A stretch of 64,000 nt of DNA from an uncultured Oscillospiraceae bacterium. GTDB lineage: Bacteria; Bacillota; Clostridia; Oscillospirales; Ruminococcaceae. The notes below the pieces were generated by a model. That model did not search any database and was not told the DNA's origin. It was given only the letters and a program-made list of their open reading frames with translations. The DNA is taken from positions 65,719 through 129,718 of the forward strand of contig CAKSKU010000006.1 of the NCBI GenBank assembly GCA_934465295.1, read 5' to 3'. The translations under genes and the position numbers were made by a program. Positions 43,716-51,902 of the stretch are shown piece after piece. Position 1 is the first letter of the stretch. The number at the start of each line of letters is the position of its first letter.

Positions 43716-45656
43716 ATGAGCCAGTCAGCGAAAAAAGAGATAAAGATCGCTGTTGTTTCGGGTGACACGGACAGCATTTACACAGGTCCGCTTCTTACAA
43801 TGCTTTGCACACAATTCAATAAGCTGGGATATCATATCCTATGGTTTCATACGTCATCGATCGAGGGAAGCTTGGGAACACCGCACGAAGTCGGCGAAAA
43901 CAATATCTACAACCTTATAAATTATGACGATATCGATGCAATGATAATGCTTACGCTGACGATAAAAAACGACAGCATAAAGAAGAGCATCGCAAAAAAA
44001 GCATTGCTCCACTGCGTTCCAATCATCTCGCTCGATGAATATGTCGACGGGGCGTACAACCTCACCTTTGATTATAACGAAAGCCTGCGTGAGATAATTG
44101 AACACGTTATCGAAGTACACGGCAGGAAAAAGCTTGCGTTTATAAGAGGCGACAGGGACAACGGAGTTTCTGACCAGCGTGAGGAGATATTCAAGGAGAC
44201 TCTCAGAGCGCACGGAATGACTCCCGATGAAACGCTTATCGGTTCGGGCTATTTCTGGCACGAAGCCGCTGAGAAAGTCTTTGAAAAATGGTATAACGAC
44301 GGAAATATCCCCGATGCGGTCATCTGCGCAAACGATTCTATGGCTATCGGAGTCTGCCGAAAGGCGGCGGAGCTTGGTATAGCCGTCCCCGACGACCTCA
44401 TTGTGACGGGTGTTGACGGTATTCCCGAGGCAATGAGCTTTGTCCCGTCGATAACGACCGCACGGACAAATATGAGTATGGCTGCGGACAGGATCACGGA
44501 CGCACTCCATAAAATACTGAACGGCGAAACTGCACCCGTCGGCTCTGATACGATAAAAGCGGAGCGAATGTATTCCCAGTCCTGCGGCTGTAAAGAGCCG
44601 TCCGCTCCGAAAGAGCTTAACGATAATATGCATACGCTCTATGACGATGTGAACCGTTTCAAATTCTATGCAAAATCGATCATAACGACTGCTGATGAGG
44701 TCAAGATCGACCCCGATTTCAGTGTTACCGTCAGAAAAATGGACGTTTTCCTGAAAAAGATATGGACAAAGCATTCTTGGCTCTGCGTTTGCGATGATTT
44801 TTATTCCGAGATAAAGGACAGCGACGACCCGAACAGGGATTACAGCTTTTACAGAACAAAGGGCTATTCCGACAAGATAGGCTATGGTATAGAGTATGAT
44901 TTCAATGCGCAGAAATCAGCGATGATGCCCGTATTTGCAACATCGGAGCTTATCCCTGAGCTGAACAGCGTGCTGAAGGAATGCCCGAATATAATGTTCC
45001 AGCCGATACATTTTCAGGATAAAGCCATCGGCTACCTTGCGGTCGAGTTTACACAGTGCCACGGAAATTACAACGTAATAAACACATATGACTGCGGAGT
45101 TATCGGACTTGTGCTGGAGAATGCAAGAGTCCGTGCAACGCTTCATACATCGCTTGACAAGCTTGAAGAAATGTATATTCGTGATCCGCTGACGACGCTG
45201 CTGAACAGAAGGGGCTTTTTCAAGTTTGCACAGAAAGCATTCGAGGACTGCCGTGAAAAGGGCAGGGAGTTCATGATGGTCTCGATCGACCTCAACAAGC
45301 TGAAAAACATCAACGACACATACGGTCATGACGAGGGCGATTTTGCGATAAGCTCAATGGCGAAAGCAATATCCGAAGCCGCCGAGGGCAGACTTTTCAC
45401 AGCGAGGTTCGGCGGAGACGAGTATGTCGCAGCAGGTATCGCACCGAACGAAAACTATGACAAAGAGTACCTTGCAAAGCTTGACGAATGCCTTGGCAGG
45501 ATAAATTCAAGCTCGGGCAAGCAGTACGAGGTCAGCGGAAGCATCGGAGTATATAAAGCTGTCCCGAACGAGACTGACGGAATGGACGTATTTATAAAGA
45601 AAGCCGACCACCTTATGTATGACGACAAAAAGAGAAGGCGGGCTGAAAGAGAATAG
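43716..45656 (+). CDS. Periplasmic-binding-fold sensor with GGDEF diguanylate cyclase domain
   Basis: 646 residues, GAAGGGAAG before ATG. Residues 1-295 look like the ligand-binding core of LacI-type regulators (HVIEVHGRKKLAFIRG, DAVICANDSMAIG, 'VTGVDGIPEAMSFVPSITT') but there is no helix-turn-helix and no signal peptide, so ligand sensing is cytoplasmic. Residues 300-465 are a linker domain. Residues 470-640 are a GGDEF domain with 'RDPLTTLLNRRGF' and the active site GGDEY at 566-570, which should make c-di-GMP. The inhibitory RxxD site is missing (RLFT at that place). Sugar-type ligand is inferred from the fold. Confidence 0.9.
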   Translation: MSQSAKKEIKIAVVSGDTDSIYTGPLLTMLCTQFNKLGYHILWFHTSSIEGSLGTPHEVGENNIYNLINYDDIDAMIMLTLTIKNDSIKKSIAKKALLHCVPIISLDEYVDGAYNLTFDYNESLREIIEHVIEVHGRKKLAFIRGDRDNGVSDQREEIFKETLRAHGMTPDETLIGSGYFWHEAAEKVFEKWYNDGNIPDAVICANDSMAIGVCRKAAELGIAVPDDLIVTGVDGIPEAMSFVPSITTARTNMSMAADRITDALHKILNGETAPVGSDTIKAERMYSQSCGCKEPSAPKELNDNMHTLYDDVNRFKFYAKSIITTADEVKIDPDFSVTVRKMDVFLKKIWTKHSWLCVCDDFYSEIKDSDDPNRDYSFYRTKGYSDKIGYGIEYDFNAQKSAMMPVFATSELIPELNSVLKECPNIMFQPIHFQDKAIGYLAVEFTQCHGNYNVINTYDCGVIGLVLENARVRATLHTSLDKLEEMYIRDPLTTLLNRRGFFKFAQKAFEDCREKGREFMMVSIDLNKLKNINDTYGHDEGDFAISSMAKAISEAAEGRLFTARFGGDEYVAAGIAPNENYDKEYLAKLDECLGRINSSSGKQYEVSGSIGVYKAVPNETDGMDVFIKKADHLMYDDKKRRRAERE

Positions 45657-45660
45657 TGCA

Positions 45661-45703
45661 AAAATGCCGGTCAAGCTTGAATTTAGCTTGATCGGCATTT
45701 TAT
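45661..45703. terminator. Bidirectional terminator
   Basis: AAATGCCGGTCAAGC pairs with GCTTGATCGGCATTT around a short AT-rich loop, with T-rich sequence on both sides. It serves the cyclase gene (+) and the mannanase gene (-). Confidence 0.82.
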
Positions 45704-45716
45704 ATAACGGTTCAAG

Positions 45717-47381
45717 TTAATTTAGAGGATATGTTTTCAGATCCGGCAGTTCGTCAAGTGTGAGCGTTCTGTCGTTATTGTACGCTTTTATCAGCATATC
45801 CGTTTCGGTATATTCTTCGTTTAGCATAAAATTCTTCAGCGTGTAAGGTTCTGCCCATGTTCCCCAGAAAAGCCATCTTGCGTTGTTTTTCATCGTAAGC
45901 TCGGGATCCATTACACAGCCGTTTTCCGAAAGTGCAACAAGCTTGCCCTTTGGTGAAGTCTCAACGCACTCGGTGAACGTTCCGCCGAAGCTTTCATAAA
46001 CGTGATTTCCTGCGTAGATATCGTAGGAGATTATATCGACCGATTCATCGCCCGGATACCACTCGGGGTCTTGTCCGTTCCACATCCATATAAGGTTCGT
46101 GAGGTTATGCTCGTTCGTCATTTTGTCGTACATTGTGTTCCAGAGCTTTTTGTAGCTTTCCGGTTCGCAGTTGCCCCACCAGAACCAGCCTCCTGCCGCT
46201 TCGTGGAGAGGTCTCCAGATAACGGGAACTCCCATATCACGCAGCCTTTCGAGCTGATCTGCGATGAGGTCGATGTCGTTCATCAGCAGTTCGTAGCCCT
46301 CATCATCCTCGCCGTTCATGATTTTATCGAGATCGATATTTGACGCTTCCTTATAGAAGGATTTGTACCAAGGATTGTTCTCGTCATTCTTTGCGTACTG
46401 TTCGGGCGAGCTCCAGTGCCAGCAGAGCTGAACGATGCCGCCTGCATTTTCGTACCAGTCGTAAGCAAATTCAACAGTTCTGCCGCTTGCACCGTTCTTA
46501 ACGTTCTGACTTGCATAGTCCATCATATCCAAGCCGAGGACAGCGAACTCCTTGCCCGTTGCCTGCCTTATTCTTGAAAGCTCGGAGGACTGTCTGCCCT
46601 TGTCGGCAAACTGACCGGTCAGCGAATAGTTCCCGTAAACATCGCAGAGAAATTTGTAAAGGCGCTGTGTGTGGTCATCGGCGTTCGGGTTGGAGAGCGG
46701 TTCGGTGATATTGTAAGTATCGTCATTGATAGACGTATTAGCGGTGATGACAAGACTGTCGTAATCGACATAGCCCCACTGCGGCGAGAGCGTGACAGTG
46801 TGTTCGCCCGCTTCAAGGTAGATGCCTTTCATATAAGAATCGTTGACCTCTTCCGAACCATTGGTTTTCACATCTCCCGAGTGCTTTCCGTCAATGAAAA
46901 CGTAGTTTACTCTGCCCGTGTCGGGAGTTTTGCAGCGGAAGTCAAGGTCGTACATACCCGAATTTTCAAGTGTTACCTTAAAAGCTATGCTGTCCGTATC
47001 ACGGTTGAGTCCCGTTACATATCCGCTTCCCGAAAAGCCGTCAGCTTCTACTGCGCTGCAGCCGCCCGAAAGCTCTGCATTCTCGGCTTCGAGGACAAGC
47101 TCAAAATCGGACGGAACATCGTTCTGCGTGAGCGGATATTTCGTAAGGTCAAGACTGTCATTGAATTCCGTGCGAATTTCTCCGAAAACTCCAACAATTG
47201 CAGGTTCGGAGTTTTCGTCGGTTGTATCTGTTGTGCTTTCGCTGTTTTCGGAAGAAGCTGTCGGTGCTTCGCTTCCTGCGGAAACGCTGCTGTCATCTGT
47301 CTTTTTACAGCTTGCGAAAACGGCTGTGCAGAGGAGTGCGGCAATTGCAGCCGCAGCTATTTTTGATGCATTCAGTTTCAT
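45717..47381 (-). CDS. GH26 beta-mannanase lipoprotein
   Basis: 554 residues from ATG 47381, GGAG six bases upstream; ATG 47393 overlaps the previous stop. A lipoprotein signal peptide ends in AVFASC with lipidated C25, so the enzyme is tethered outside the membrane. Residues 90-215 look like a carbohydrate-binding module (CBM35-like: LVLEAENAELSG, GYVTGLN). Residues 225-554 are a GH26 catalytic domain with acid/base E394 in RPLHEAAGGWFWWG and nucleophile E486 in ALSENG, plus WHWSSP and WMWNGQDPEWYPG. It should cleave beta-1,4-mannan or glucomannan. It is last in the - strand unit after sufC and the sufB-like gene. Confidence 0.92.
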   Translation of the reverse strand: MKLNASKIAAAAIAALLCTAVFASCKKTDDSSVSAGSEAPTASSENSESTTDTTDENSEPAIVGVFGEIRTEFNDSLDLTKYPLTQNDVPSDFELVLEAENAELSGGCSAVEADGFSGSGYVTGLNRDTDSIAFKVTLENSGMYDLDFRCKTPDTGRVNYVFIDGKHSGDVKTNGSEEVNDSYMKGIYLEAGEHTVTLSPQWGYVDYDSLVITANTSINDDTYNITEPLSNPNADDHTQRLYKFLCDVYGNYSLTGQFADKGRQSSELSRIRQATGKEFAVLGLDMMDYASQNVKNGASGRTVEFAYDWYENAGGIVQLCWHWSSPEQYAKNDENNPWYKSFYKEASNIDLDKIMNGEDDEGYELLMNDIDLIADQLERLRDMGVPVIWRPLHEAAGGWFWWGNCEPESYKKLWNTMYDKMTNEHNLTNLIWMWNGQDPEWYPGDESVDIISYDIYAGNHVYESFGGTFTECVETSPKGKLVALSENGCVMDPELTMKNNARWLFWGTWAEPYTLKNFMLNEEYTETDMLIKAYNNDRTLTLDELPDLKTYPLN

Positions 47382-47392
47382 TTTTTTCTCCA

Positions 47393-48313
47393 TTATTTCA
47401 AGAATCCGTTTACGATCTGAGCCTCGGCTTCGGCTTCGGTAAGTCCAAGTGTCATAAGCTTTATGAGCTGTTCGCCTGCGATCTTGCCGATAGCGGCTTC
47501 GTGAATGAGCGAAGCGTCGATGTTGTTCGCATCGAGCGCAGGAACGGCGCTTATCTTGGCATTGTCCATGATGATGCCGTCGCACTCGGTATGACCCGTG
47601 CAGGCAGCGTTGCCCTCCAGCTTTGAGTAGAATATCTGGCGAGAATTATCCTTTGCGACCGAGCGTGAAACGATGTCAGCACCCGAATTTTCGCCGTTGA
47701 GTTCGGTGTTGTAGGTGCTTTCGGCGAACTGGTTGCCGTGGGTCATAAGACGCTCACGGACGATGAGCTTTGCACCCTTGTCAAGTTTTGCGGTCGTCAG
47801 ACGCTTGGTCGAGTCAACGCCCTTTATCTGCACCATTTCCATTTCCATATAGCTGTTTTCTTCGAGATAAACTTCGGTCGTGGGGTTGAGTATGCGCTCG
47901 CCCGTGCCGTCACCCTCGCCGTAGTGCTTTTCAACGTATTTTACCTTTGAATTTTTGCCGACAAAGAAACGGTGAACGCCGTCGTGCTGCGAAGCCTGCG
48001 TACCGCAGTTGTGTATACCGCAGCCTGCAACGATAACAACGTCCGAATCCTCGCCGACAAAGAAATCGTTGTAGACAACTTCCTTTAATCCGCTTTCGCT
48101 GATGACAACGGGGATATGAACGCTCTGATTTTTGGTGTGCGGCTTTATTTTAATATCAATGCCCGACTTGTCCGTCTTTGTGGTGATGTCAATGTCGGCA
48201 GTGGTGTTTCGTGCAGCTTTTTCACCGTTTGCACGGATATTGTATGCGCCCTCGGGAACGCCGTGCAGGTCTGCGACTTCTTCAAGAAGCCTTTTCTGTA
48301 TCTCATCTAACAT
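47393..48313 (-). CDS. SufB/SufD-family Fe-S scaffold protein (SmsB-type)
   Basis: 306 residues, AAAGGAG before ATG. Forms the scaffold on which Fe-S clusters are built, with SufC as ATPase. The protein is shorter than SufB (about 470) and SufD (about 430) and has the right-handed beta-helix core: 'VVIVAGCGIHNCGTQASQHDGVHRFFVG', 'LEGNAACTGHTECDGIIMD' and 'ALDANNIDASLIHEAAIGKI'. Several cysteines are candidate ligands. It pairs with sufC directly upstream, as in the minimal SmsCB systems of anaerobes. Confidence 0.9.
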   Translation of the reverse strand: MLDEIQKRLLEEVADLHGVPEGAYNIRANGEKAARNTTADIDITTKTDKSGIDIKIKPHTKNQSVHIPVVISESGLKEVVYNDFFVGEDSDVVIVAGCGIHNCGTQASQHDGVHRFFVGKNSKVKYVEKHYGEGDGTGERILNPTTEVYLEENSYMEMEMVQIKGVDSTKRLTTAKLDKGAKLIVRERLMTHGNQFAESTYNTELNGENSGADIVSRSVAKDNSRQIFYSKLEGNAACTGHTECDGIIMDNAKISAVPALDANNIDASLIHEAAIGKIAGEQLIKLMTLGLTEAEAEAQIVNGFLK

Positions 48314-48337
48314 TTTAAACAGTAGCTCCTTTCATTA

Positions 48338-49069
48338 TCAGCCAATAATAGCACGGCATGGATTAATTGCGGAGGATGTTCCCTGAATTTTCGGGAGAAT
48401 GTCCTCACGCTTGCCGTAGTGAAGAATTTTTCCGTCCGAGAGAACGGCGATCTCGTCAGCGATGTTGAGTATTCGCTCCTGATGCGAGATAACGATGATA
48501 GTTTTGGACTTGTCCACGTGCATTTTCTCGAATACTTTTATAAGGTTTGAGAAGCTCCAGAGGTCGATACCTGCTTCGGGTTCGTCAAAAACGGAGAGCT
48601 TCGAGTTTTTCGCAGCTATGCCCGCAATTTCGATACGCTTCATTTCGCCGCCCGAAAGGCTTGCATTGACTTCACGGTCGATGTAATCCTTGGCGCAAAG
48701 TCCTACCTCGGAAAGATAGGTGCAGGCTTCGGCAACGGTGAGGTTTCGCTTTGCGGCGATTCGCAGCAGGTCGATAATGCGTATTCCCTTGAAGCGGACG
48801 GGCTGCTGGAAGGCAAAGCCGATGCCAAGGTTCGCACGGTCGGTTATGGACATATCGGTGATGTCCTTGCCGTCAAAAATAATGCTGCCCGAGTTCGGCT
48901 TTTCGATGCCCATTATGAGCTTTGCGGTGGTGGATTTTCCACCGCCGTTCGGACCTGTTATCGCAAGGAATTTTCCGTCCTCAACACGCAGACTGAGTTC
49001 TTTTATGATCTCCTTTTCGCCGCCTTTTTCCGATTCGGCGGAATAGGAAATGTTTTTAAGTTCAAGCAT
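48338..49069 (-). CDS. sufC: SufC-type Fe-S assembly ATPase
   Basis: 243 residues. Complete ABC ATPase: Walker A GPNGGGKSTTAK, the SufC-type Q-loop 'AFQQPVRFKGIRI', signature ASLSGGEMKRIEIA, Walker B LSVFDEPEAGIDLWS and a switch His (VISHQERIL). This is the intact SufC of the window; a shortened one lies at 58360. Transcribed from a divergent promoter shared with thrH's region. Confidence 0.93.
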   Translation of the reverse strand: MLELKNISYSAESEKGGEKEIIKELSLRVEDGKFLAITGPNGGGKSTTAKLIMGIEKPNSGSIIFDGKDITDMSITDRANLGIGFAFQQPVRFKGIRIIDLLRIAAKRNLTVAEACTYLSEVGLCAKDYIDREVNASLSGGEMKRIEIAGIAAKNSKLSVFDEPEAGIDLWSFSNLIKVFEKMHVDKSKTIIVISHQERILNIADEIAVLSDGKILHYGKREDILPKIQGTSSAINPCRAIIG

Positions 49070-49126
49070 TTACAGAATGACCTCATTTCAATTTTTGATA
49101 GATAATTTATGTGATAATATACAATA

Positions 49127-49155
49127 ATTGTATCATTTTTTGCCTATTATGTCAA
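49127..49155 (-). promoter_or_regulatory. sufC promoter, with partial Rrf2-type operator
   Basis: On the - strand: TTGACA (49155-49150), 17-base spacer, TACAAT (49132-49127). The -35 area reads TTGACATAATAGG, which keeps the TGAC and ATAGG right half of the cysK/rrf2 operator, but not its CCTAT left half. Confidence 0.7.
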
Positions 49156-49275
49156 GTAAATAATACGATAATTAAATATGTCGGAATTTGATTAGGGGAG
49201 AAGTGTAGTTTTTCCGATCCACACGGACATTTTATTTGTATTATACCCGAAATTTTTTGAAATTTTCCCGATTTC

Positions 49276-49304
49276 TTGACATTTTGTGTTTAATGTAGTA
49301 AAAT
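49276..49304 (+). promoter_or_regulatory. thrH promoter
   Basis: TTGACA at 49276-49281, 17-base spacer, TAAAAT at 49299-49304. Confidence 0.75.
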
Positions 49305-49360
49305 ATATTCAGATAATGCCGAGTATAACGGCAAAGTTGATTCTGAAAGGAAGTTTTAAT

Positions 49361-49963
49361 ATGTATATCACTTGTTTGGACCTTGAAGGCGTTCTCGTTC
49401 CCGAGATCTGGATCGCATTCGCAAAGGAAACGGGTATCCCCGAGCTTGAAAAGACCACCCGTGACGAACCCGACTATGACAAGCTTATGAAGTACCGTAT
49501 CGGTATCCTCAAAGAGCACGGTCTCGGACTTAAGGAAATTCAGGACGTTATCGCAAAGATCGACCCGATGCCCGGCGCAAAGGAGTTCCTCGATGAGCTT
49601 CGCTCCTTCACACAGGTAATCATCATCAGCGATACATTCACACAGTTTGCAGCTCCTCTTATGAAGAAGCTCGGCTGGCCTACGATTTTCTGCAACAGCC
49701 TTGAAGTTGCTCCCAACGGCGAAGTTACAGGCTTCAAGATGCGCTGCGAGCAGTCCAAGCTCACGACCGTTAAGGCTCTCCAGTCTATCGGCTTTCAGAC
49801 TATCGCAAGCGGCGACAGCTACAACGACCTCGGAATGATAAAGGCAAGCAAGGCAGGCTTCCTCTTCAAGAGCACCGACAAGATCAAGAACGACAACCCC
49901 GATCTTCCTGCTTATGAGACCTACGATGAGCTTATGGCTGCTATCAAAAAGGCAATGGACTGA
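49361..49963 (+). CDS. thrH: Phosphoserine phosphatase / homoserine phosphotransferase ThrH-type
   Basis: 200 residues from ATG 49361 (GAAAGGAAG upstream). HAD-fold enzyme that removes phosphate from phosphoserine and can pass it to homoserine. Family features are 'LDLEGVLVPEIWIAFA' (DxE in place of DxD, as in ThrH), 'IISDTFTQFAAPL', 'LPxxxxNxLEVAPNGEVTGFKM'-like text and the ASGDSYNDLGMI motif. Shared with Pseudomonas ThrH and present in many gut Firmicutes. Serine and cysteine supply links it loosely to the sulfur genes nearby. Confidence 0.88.
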   Translation: MYITCLDLEGVLVPEIWIAFAKETGIPELEKTTRDEPDYDKLMKYRIGILKEHGLGLKEIQDVIAKIDPMPGAKEFLDELRSFTQVIIISDTFTQFAAPLMKKLGWPTIFCNSLEVAPNGEVTGFKMRCEQSKLTTVKALQSIGFQTIASGDSYNDLGMIKASKAGFLFKSTDKIKNDNPDLPAYETYDELMAAIKKAMD

Positions 49964-49980
49964 TTTTTTAATAAACATAA

Positions 49981-50016
49981 AAGCTGCACAGAGTTTTAAC
50001 GCCCTGTGCAGCTTTT
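49981..50016. terminator. Bidirectional terminator between thrH and marR
   Basis: AAGCTGCACAG (49981-49991) pairs with CTGTGCAGCTT, followed by TTG; the convergent MarR-type gene ends at 50018. Confidence 0.82.
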
Positions 50017-50017
50017 G

Positions 50018-50527
50018 CTATGTCCTGTTCTCGCTTTGCTTATCCGAAGTATATTCCTCCACAGCTTCAATGCCGTCGAACAGCTTTGTCTGAAGCTTGT
50101 ATAATTGTGTGATCTCCTCATCACTGAAAACGCTGTAAAGCCTGTTCAGAAAATCGGAACGGGTGTTGTATATCTCCTCGTGATACTTCCTTGCCTTATC
50201 GGTAAGTTCAAGGCAGACACAGCGTTTGGTACCCTTTTTTATTTCGATATATCCTCTTTTTTCAAGAGAATCGGCAAGCTGCTTAACATTCTGACGGGAA
50301 CAGCCCATAAGCTGACCTATGCGTGTCAGAGTTTTCGGCTCGGGGCAGTTAGCGGTTATCCCGAGCAGAAGCCATTGCTTTGTCGATATCTCGGCTGAAA
50401 CTTTATCATAAGCGGTCTGGATACGGTTTTGTTGAATAAAAAGGTTGATGAATAGTGCTTTTATCTTGCTTTCACGATCCTTGTCAAAGAGCGGAGCAAG
50501 AAGTTCTGCGGTGTTTAGTTTGTCCAT
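50018..50527 (-). CDS. MarR-family regulator
   Basis: 169 residues from ATG 50527, after GGGAGGG; the longer frame from 50569 contains that site. Winged helix with 'QWLLLGITANCPEPKTLTRIGQLMGCSRQNVKQLADSLEKRGYI' and 'GTKRCVCLELTDKARKYHE'. The promoter palindrome just upstream is the likely self-operator. Two cysteines (C in 'ANCP' and 'MGCS') could allow redox sensing; this is a guess. No clear target gene is adjacent. Confidence 0.88.
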   Translation of the reverse strand: MDKLNTAELLAPLFDKDRESKIKALFINLFIQQNRIQTAYDKVSAEISTKQWLLLGITANCPEPKTLTRIGQLMGCSRQNVKQLADSLEKRGYIEIKKGTKRCVCLELTDKARKYHEEIYNTRSDFLNRLYSVFSDEEITQLYKLQTKLFDGIEAVEEYTSDKQSENRT

Positions 50528-50569
50528 TGATCGTATTTCCCTCCCATACAGCTTTAAATCATTAAACAT

Positions 50570-50599
50570 AGTATATCAGAAATTTTGACATTTGTCAAA
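50570..50599 (-). promoter_or_regulatory. marR promoter with palindromic operator on the -35
   Basis: On the - strand: TTGACA (50598-50593), 17-base spacer, TATACT (50575-50570). The perfect palindrome TTTGACA-TT-TGTCAAA (50584-50599) covers the -35 box. Confidence 0.8.
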
Positions 50600-50623
50600 C
50601 ACTTGGACGTAATTTTTTAAGAA

Positions 50624-50654
50624 AGAAAAAAAGCGTGAGTTTCGGCTTACGCTT
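50624..50654 (-). terminator. Terminator of the panE operon
   Basis: On the - strand AAGCGTAAG pairs with CTCACGCTT, followed by TTTTTTTC. The hairpin overlaps the stop of the 50647 gene. Confidence 0.75.
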
Positions 50655-50910
50655 TCTGTATTTCGCACAAATATTCATATATCCTTTTAATAAGTCTATC
50701 GGCTGAATGTGTGCTTTTTAAGAACTGCATTATAAAAACGTCGCTCCATTCATCGCACATTACGCAGACACTTTCCTGCCGCATCTCTTTTCCGAATTTT
50801 TCCTCTAAGATACCCTTCACTTCACCAATATCCGATGGCTCTGCTCCCGGAAGTTCGCAGGATAAATGTCCGTTGGCAAGTCGGATAAGCTCGCATCTGA
50901 AACTGTTCAT
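50647..50910 (-). CDS. Small protein of unknown function after panE
   Basis: 87 residues from ATG 50910 (AAAGGAG upstream). Mixed alpha/beta, starting NSFRCELIRLANGHLSCELP with a C-terminal helical pair and several Cys. It is 19 bases after panE and probably translated from the same message. No family is recognised. Confidence 0.65.
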   Translation of the reverse strand: MNSFRCELIRLANGHLSCELPGAEPSDIGEVKGILEEKFGKEMRQESVCVMCDEWSDVFIMQFLKSTHSADRLIKRIYEYLCEIQKA

Positions 50911-50929
50911 GGCAGTTCTCCTTTCGTTT

Positions 50930-51889
50930 TTACAGCGACCGTGTAAGCCTTTCATCGCTTTCCGCATAGTCGAAAACCCCGTCATTCTTTTCTTCCAAAG
51001 CTTTTATTATATGATAGGTGTATTCGTTGTAGGGCGTGGGAATACCAAGCTCCTTTCCCATTCGGATAAGCGCACCCGAGAACATATCTATCTCGGTGTG
51101 CCTGCCTGCGTCAAGGTCTTGTAAAGTCGAGTATCGTGCAGTCGGCGGAACAAGACTTCCTTTGCTCGATGAAGCGTCAGCCTTGTTTATGTCTATGCCC
51201 TTTGCGGCGGCAATGGCTTCAAGCTCTCGGCGAAGTCCGTCGCTTATCGCTTTCATATGTTCGCTGTCACGGTAACAGCCCACGCCTGCACCGAGAACAG
51301 CCTGCGGAAGATTGTTGCAGACGTTGAGCCGGAACTTGCTCCACATTTCTTCACGGATAAAATCGGTGTGACGATAGTGTATTCCCGTACCCTCAAAAAG
51401 CTTTTCAACAGCTTTCACACGTTCGCTTTCAAAGGGCGCATAAAGCTCGCCGAAAATAATTCCTATCGTTGTCACAGGGTCAAAGCGATAACCGCCGTCC
51501 TCCCTGTGCGATGCGACCTTTATCACCGAATATAAAACCTGCGAAGCATCTATTGCCGAGGAAATTATCTCTTCACTGTCAACGCCGTTCATAAGGCTCA
51601 TAACAACAGTGTTTTCCCCGACAACAGCCTTGATGCTTCCCAGCGCATTCGGGAGCGAGCCGTATTTCAGCGCAATAACGAGCAGGTCAGCACCGTGAGC
51701 CTCCTGCGGTGACCATACCTTCGGACGGTAAACAATGTCGTTTATCCTGATGCCGTTTTGCTTCAAACGCTCCGCACGTTCGCCCTCAGCAACAACGCCG
51801 AGTTCGATATCGTCACGCTGCGAAAGTCCCCATATTATGTATGAGCCGACAGCTCCTGCGCCCAAAACGGCAATTTTTTTGATAGTCAT
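50930..51889 (-). CDS. panE: 2-dehydropantoate 2-reductase
   Basis: 319 residues from ATG 51889 (AAAGGTG upstream). Reduces ketopantoate with NADPH in the route to coenzyme A. Nucleotide-binding GAGAVGSYIIWG; 'MNGVDSEEII' with the conserved Asn; 'KFRLNVCNNLPQAVLGAGVG' with the catalytic-region Lys; 'PTARYSTLQDLDAGRHTEID' near the C-terminus. Related 2-keto-acid reductases share the fold. A decayed copy of its 5' end lies at 54205-54375. Confidence 0.9.
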   Translation of the reverse strand: MTIKKIAVLGAGAVGSYIIWGLSQRDDIELGVVAEGERAERLKQNGIRINDIVYRPKVWSPQEAHGADLLVIALKYGSLPNALGSIKAVVGENTVVMSLMNGVDSEEIISSAIDASQVLYSVIKVASHREDGGYRFDPVTTIGIIFGELYAPFESERVKAVEKLFEGTGIHYRHTDFIREEMWSKFRLNVCNNLPQAVLGAGVGCYRDSEHMKAISDGLRRELEAIAAAKGIDINKADASSSKGSLVPPTARYSTLQDLDAGRHTEIDMFSGALIRMGKELGIPTPYNEYTYHIIKALEEKNDGVFDYAESDERLTRSL

Positions 51890-51902
51890 AGTTTTCACCT
51901 TT

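Noticed and set aside
45717..47585. 622-codon version of the mannanase gene starting at 47585
   Set aside because: The added residues overlap the SufB-like gene and are Arg/His-rich nonsense; the lipoprotein signal starts at 47381.
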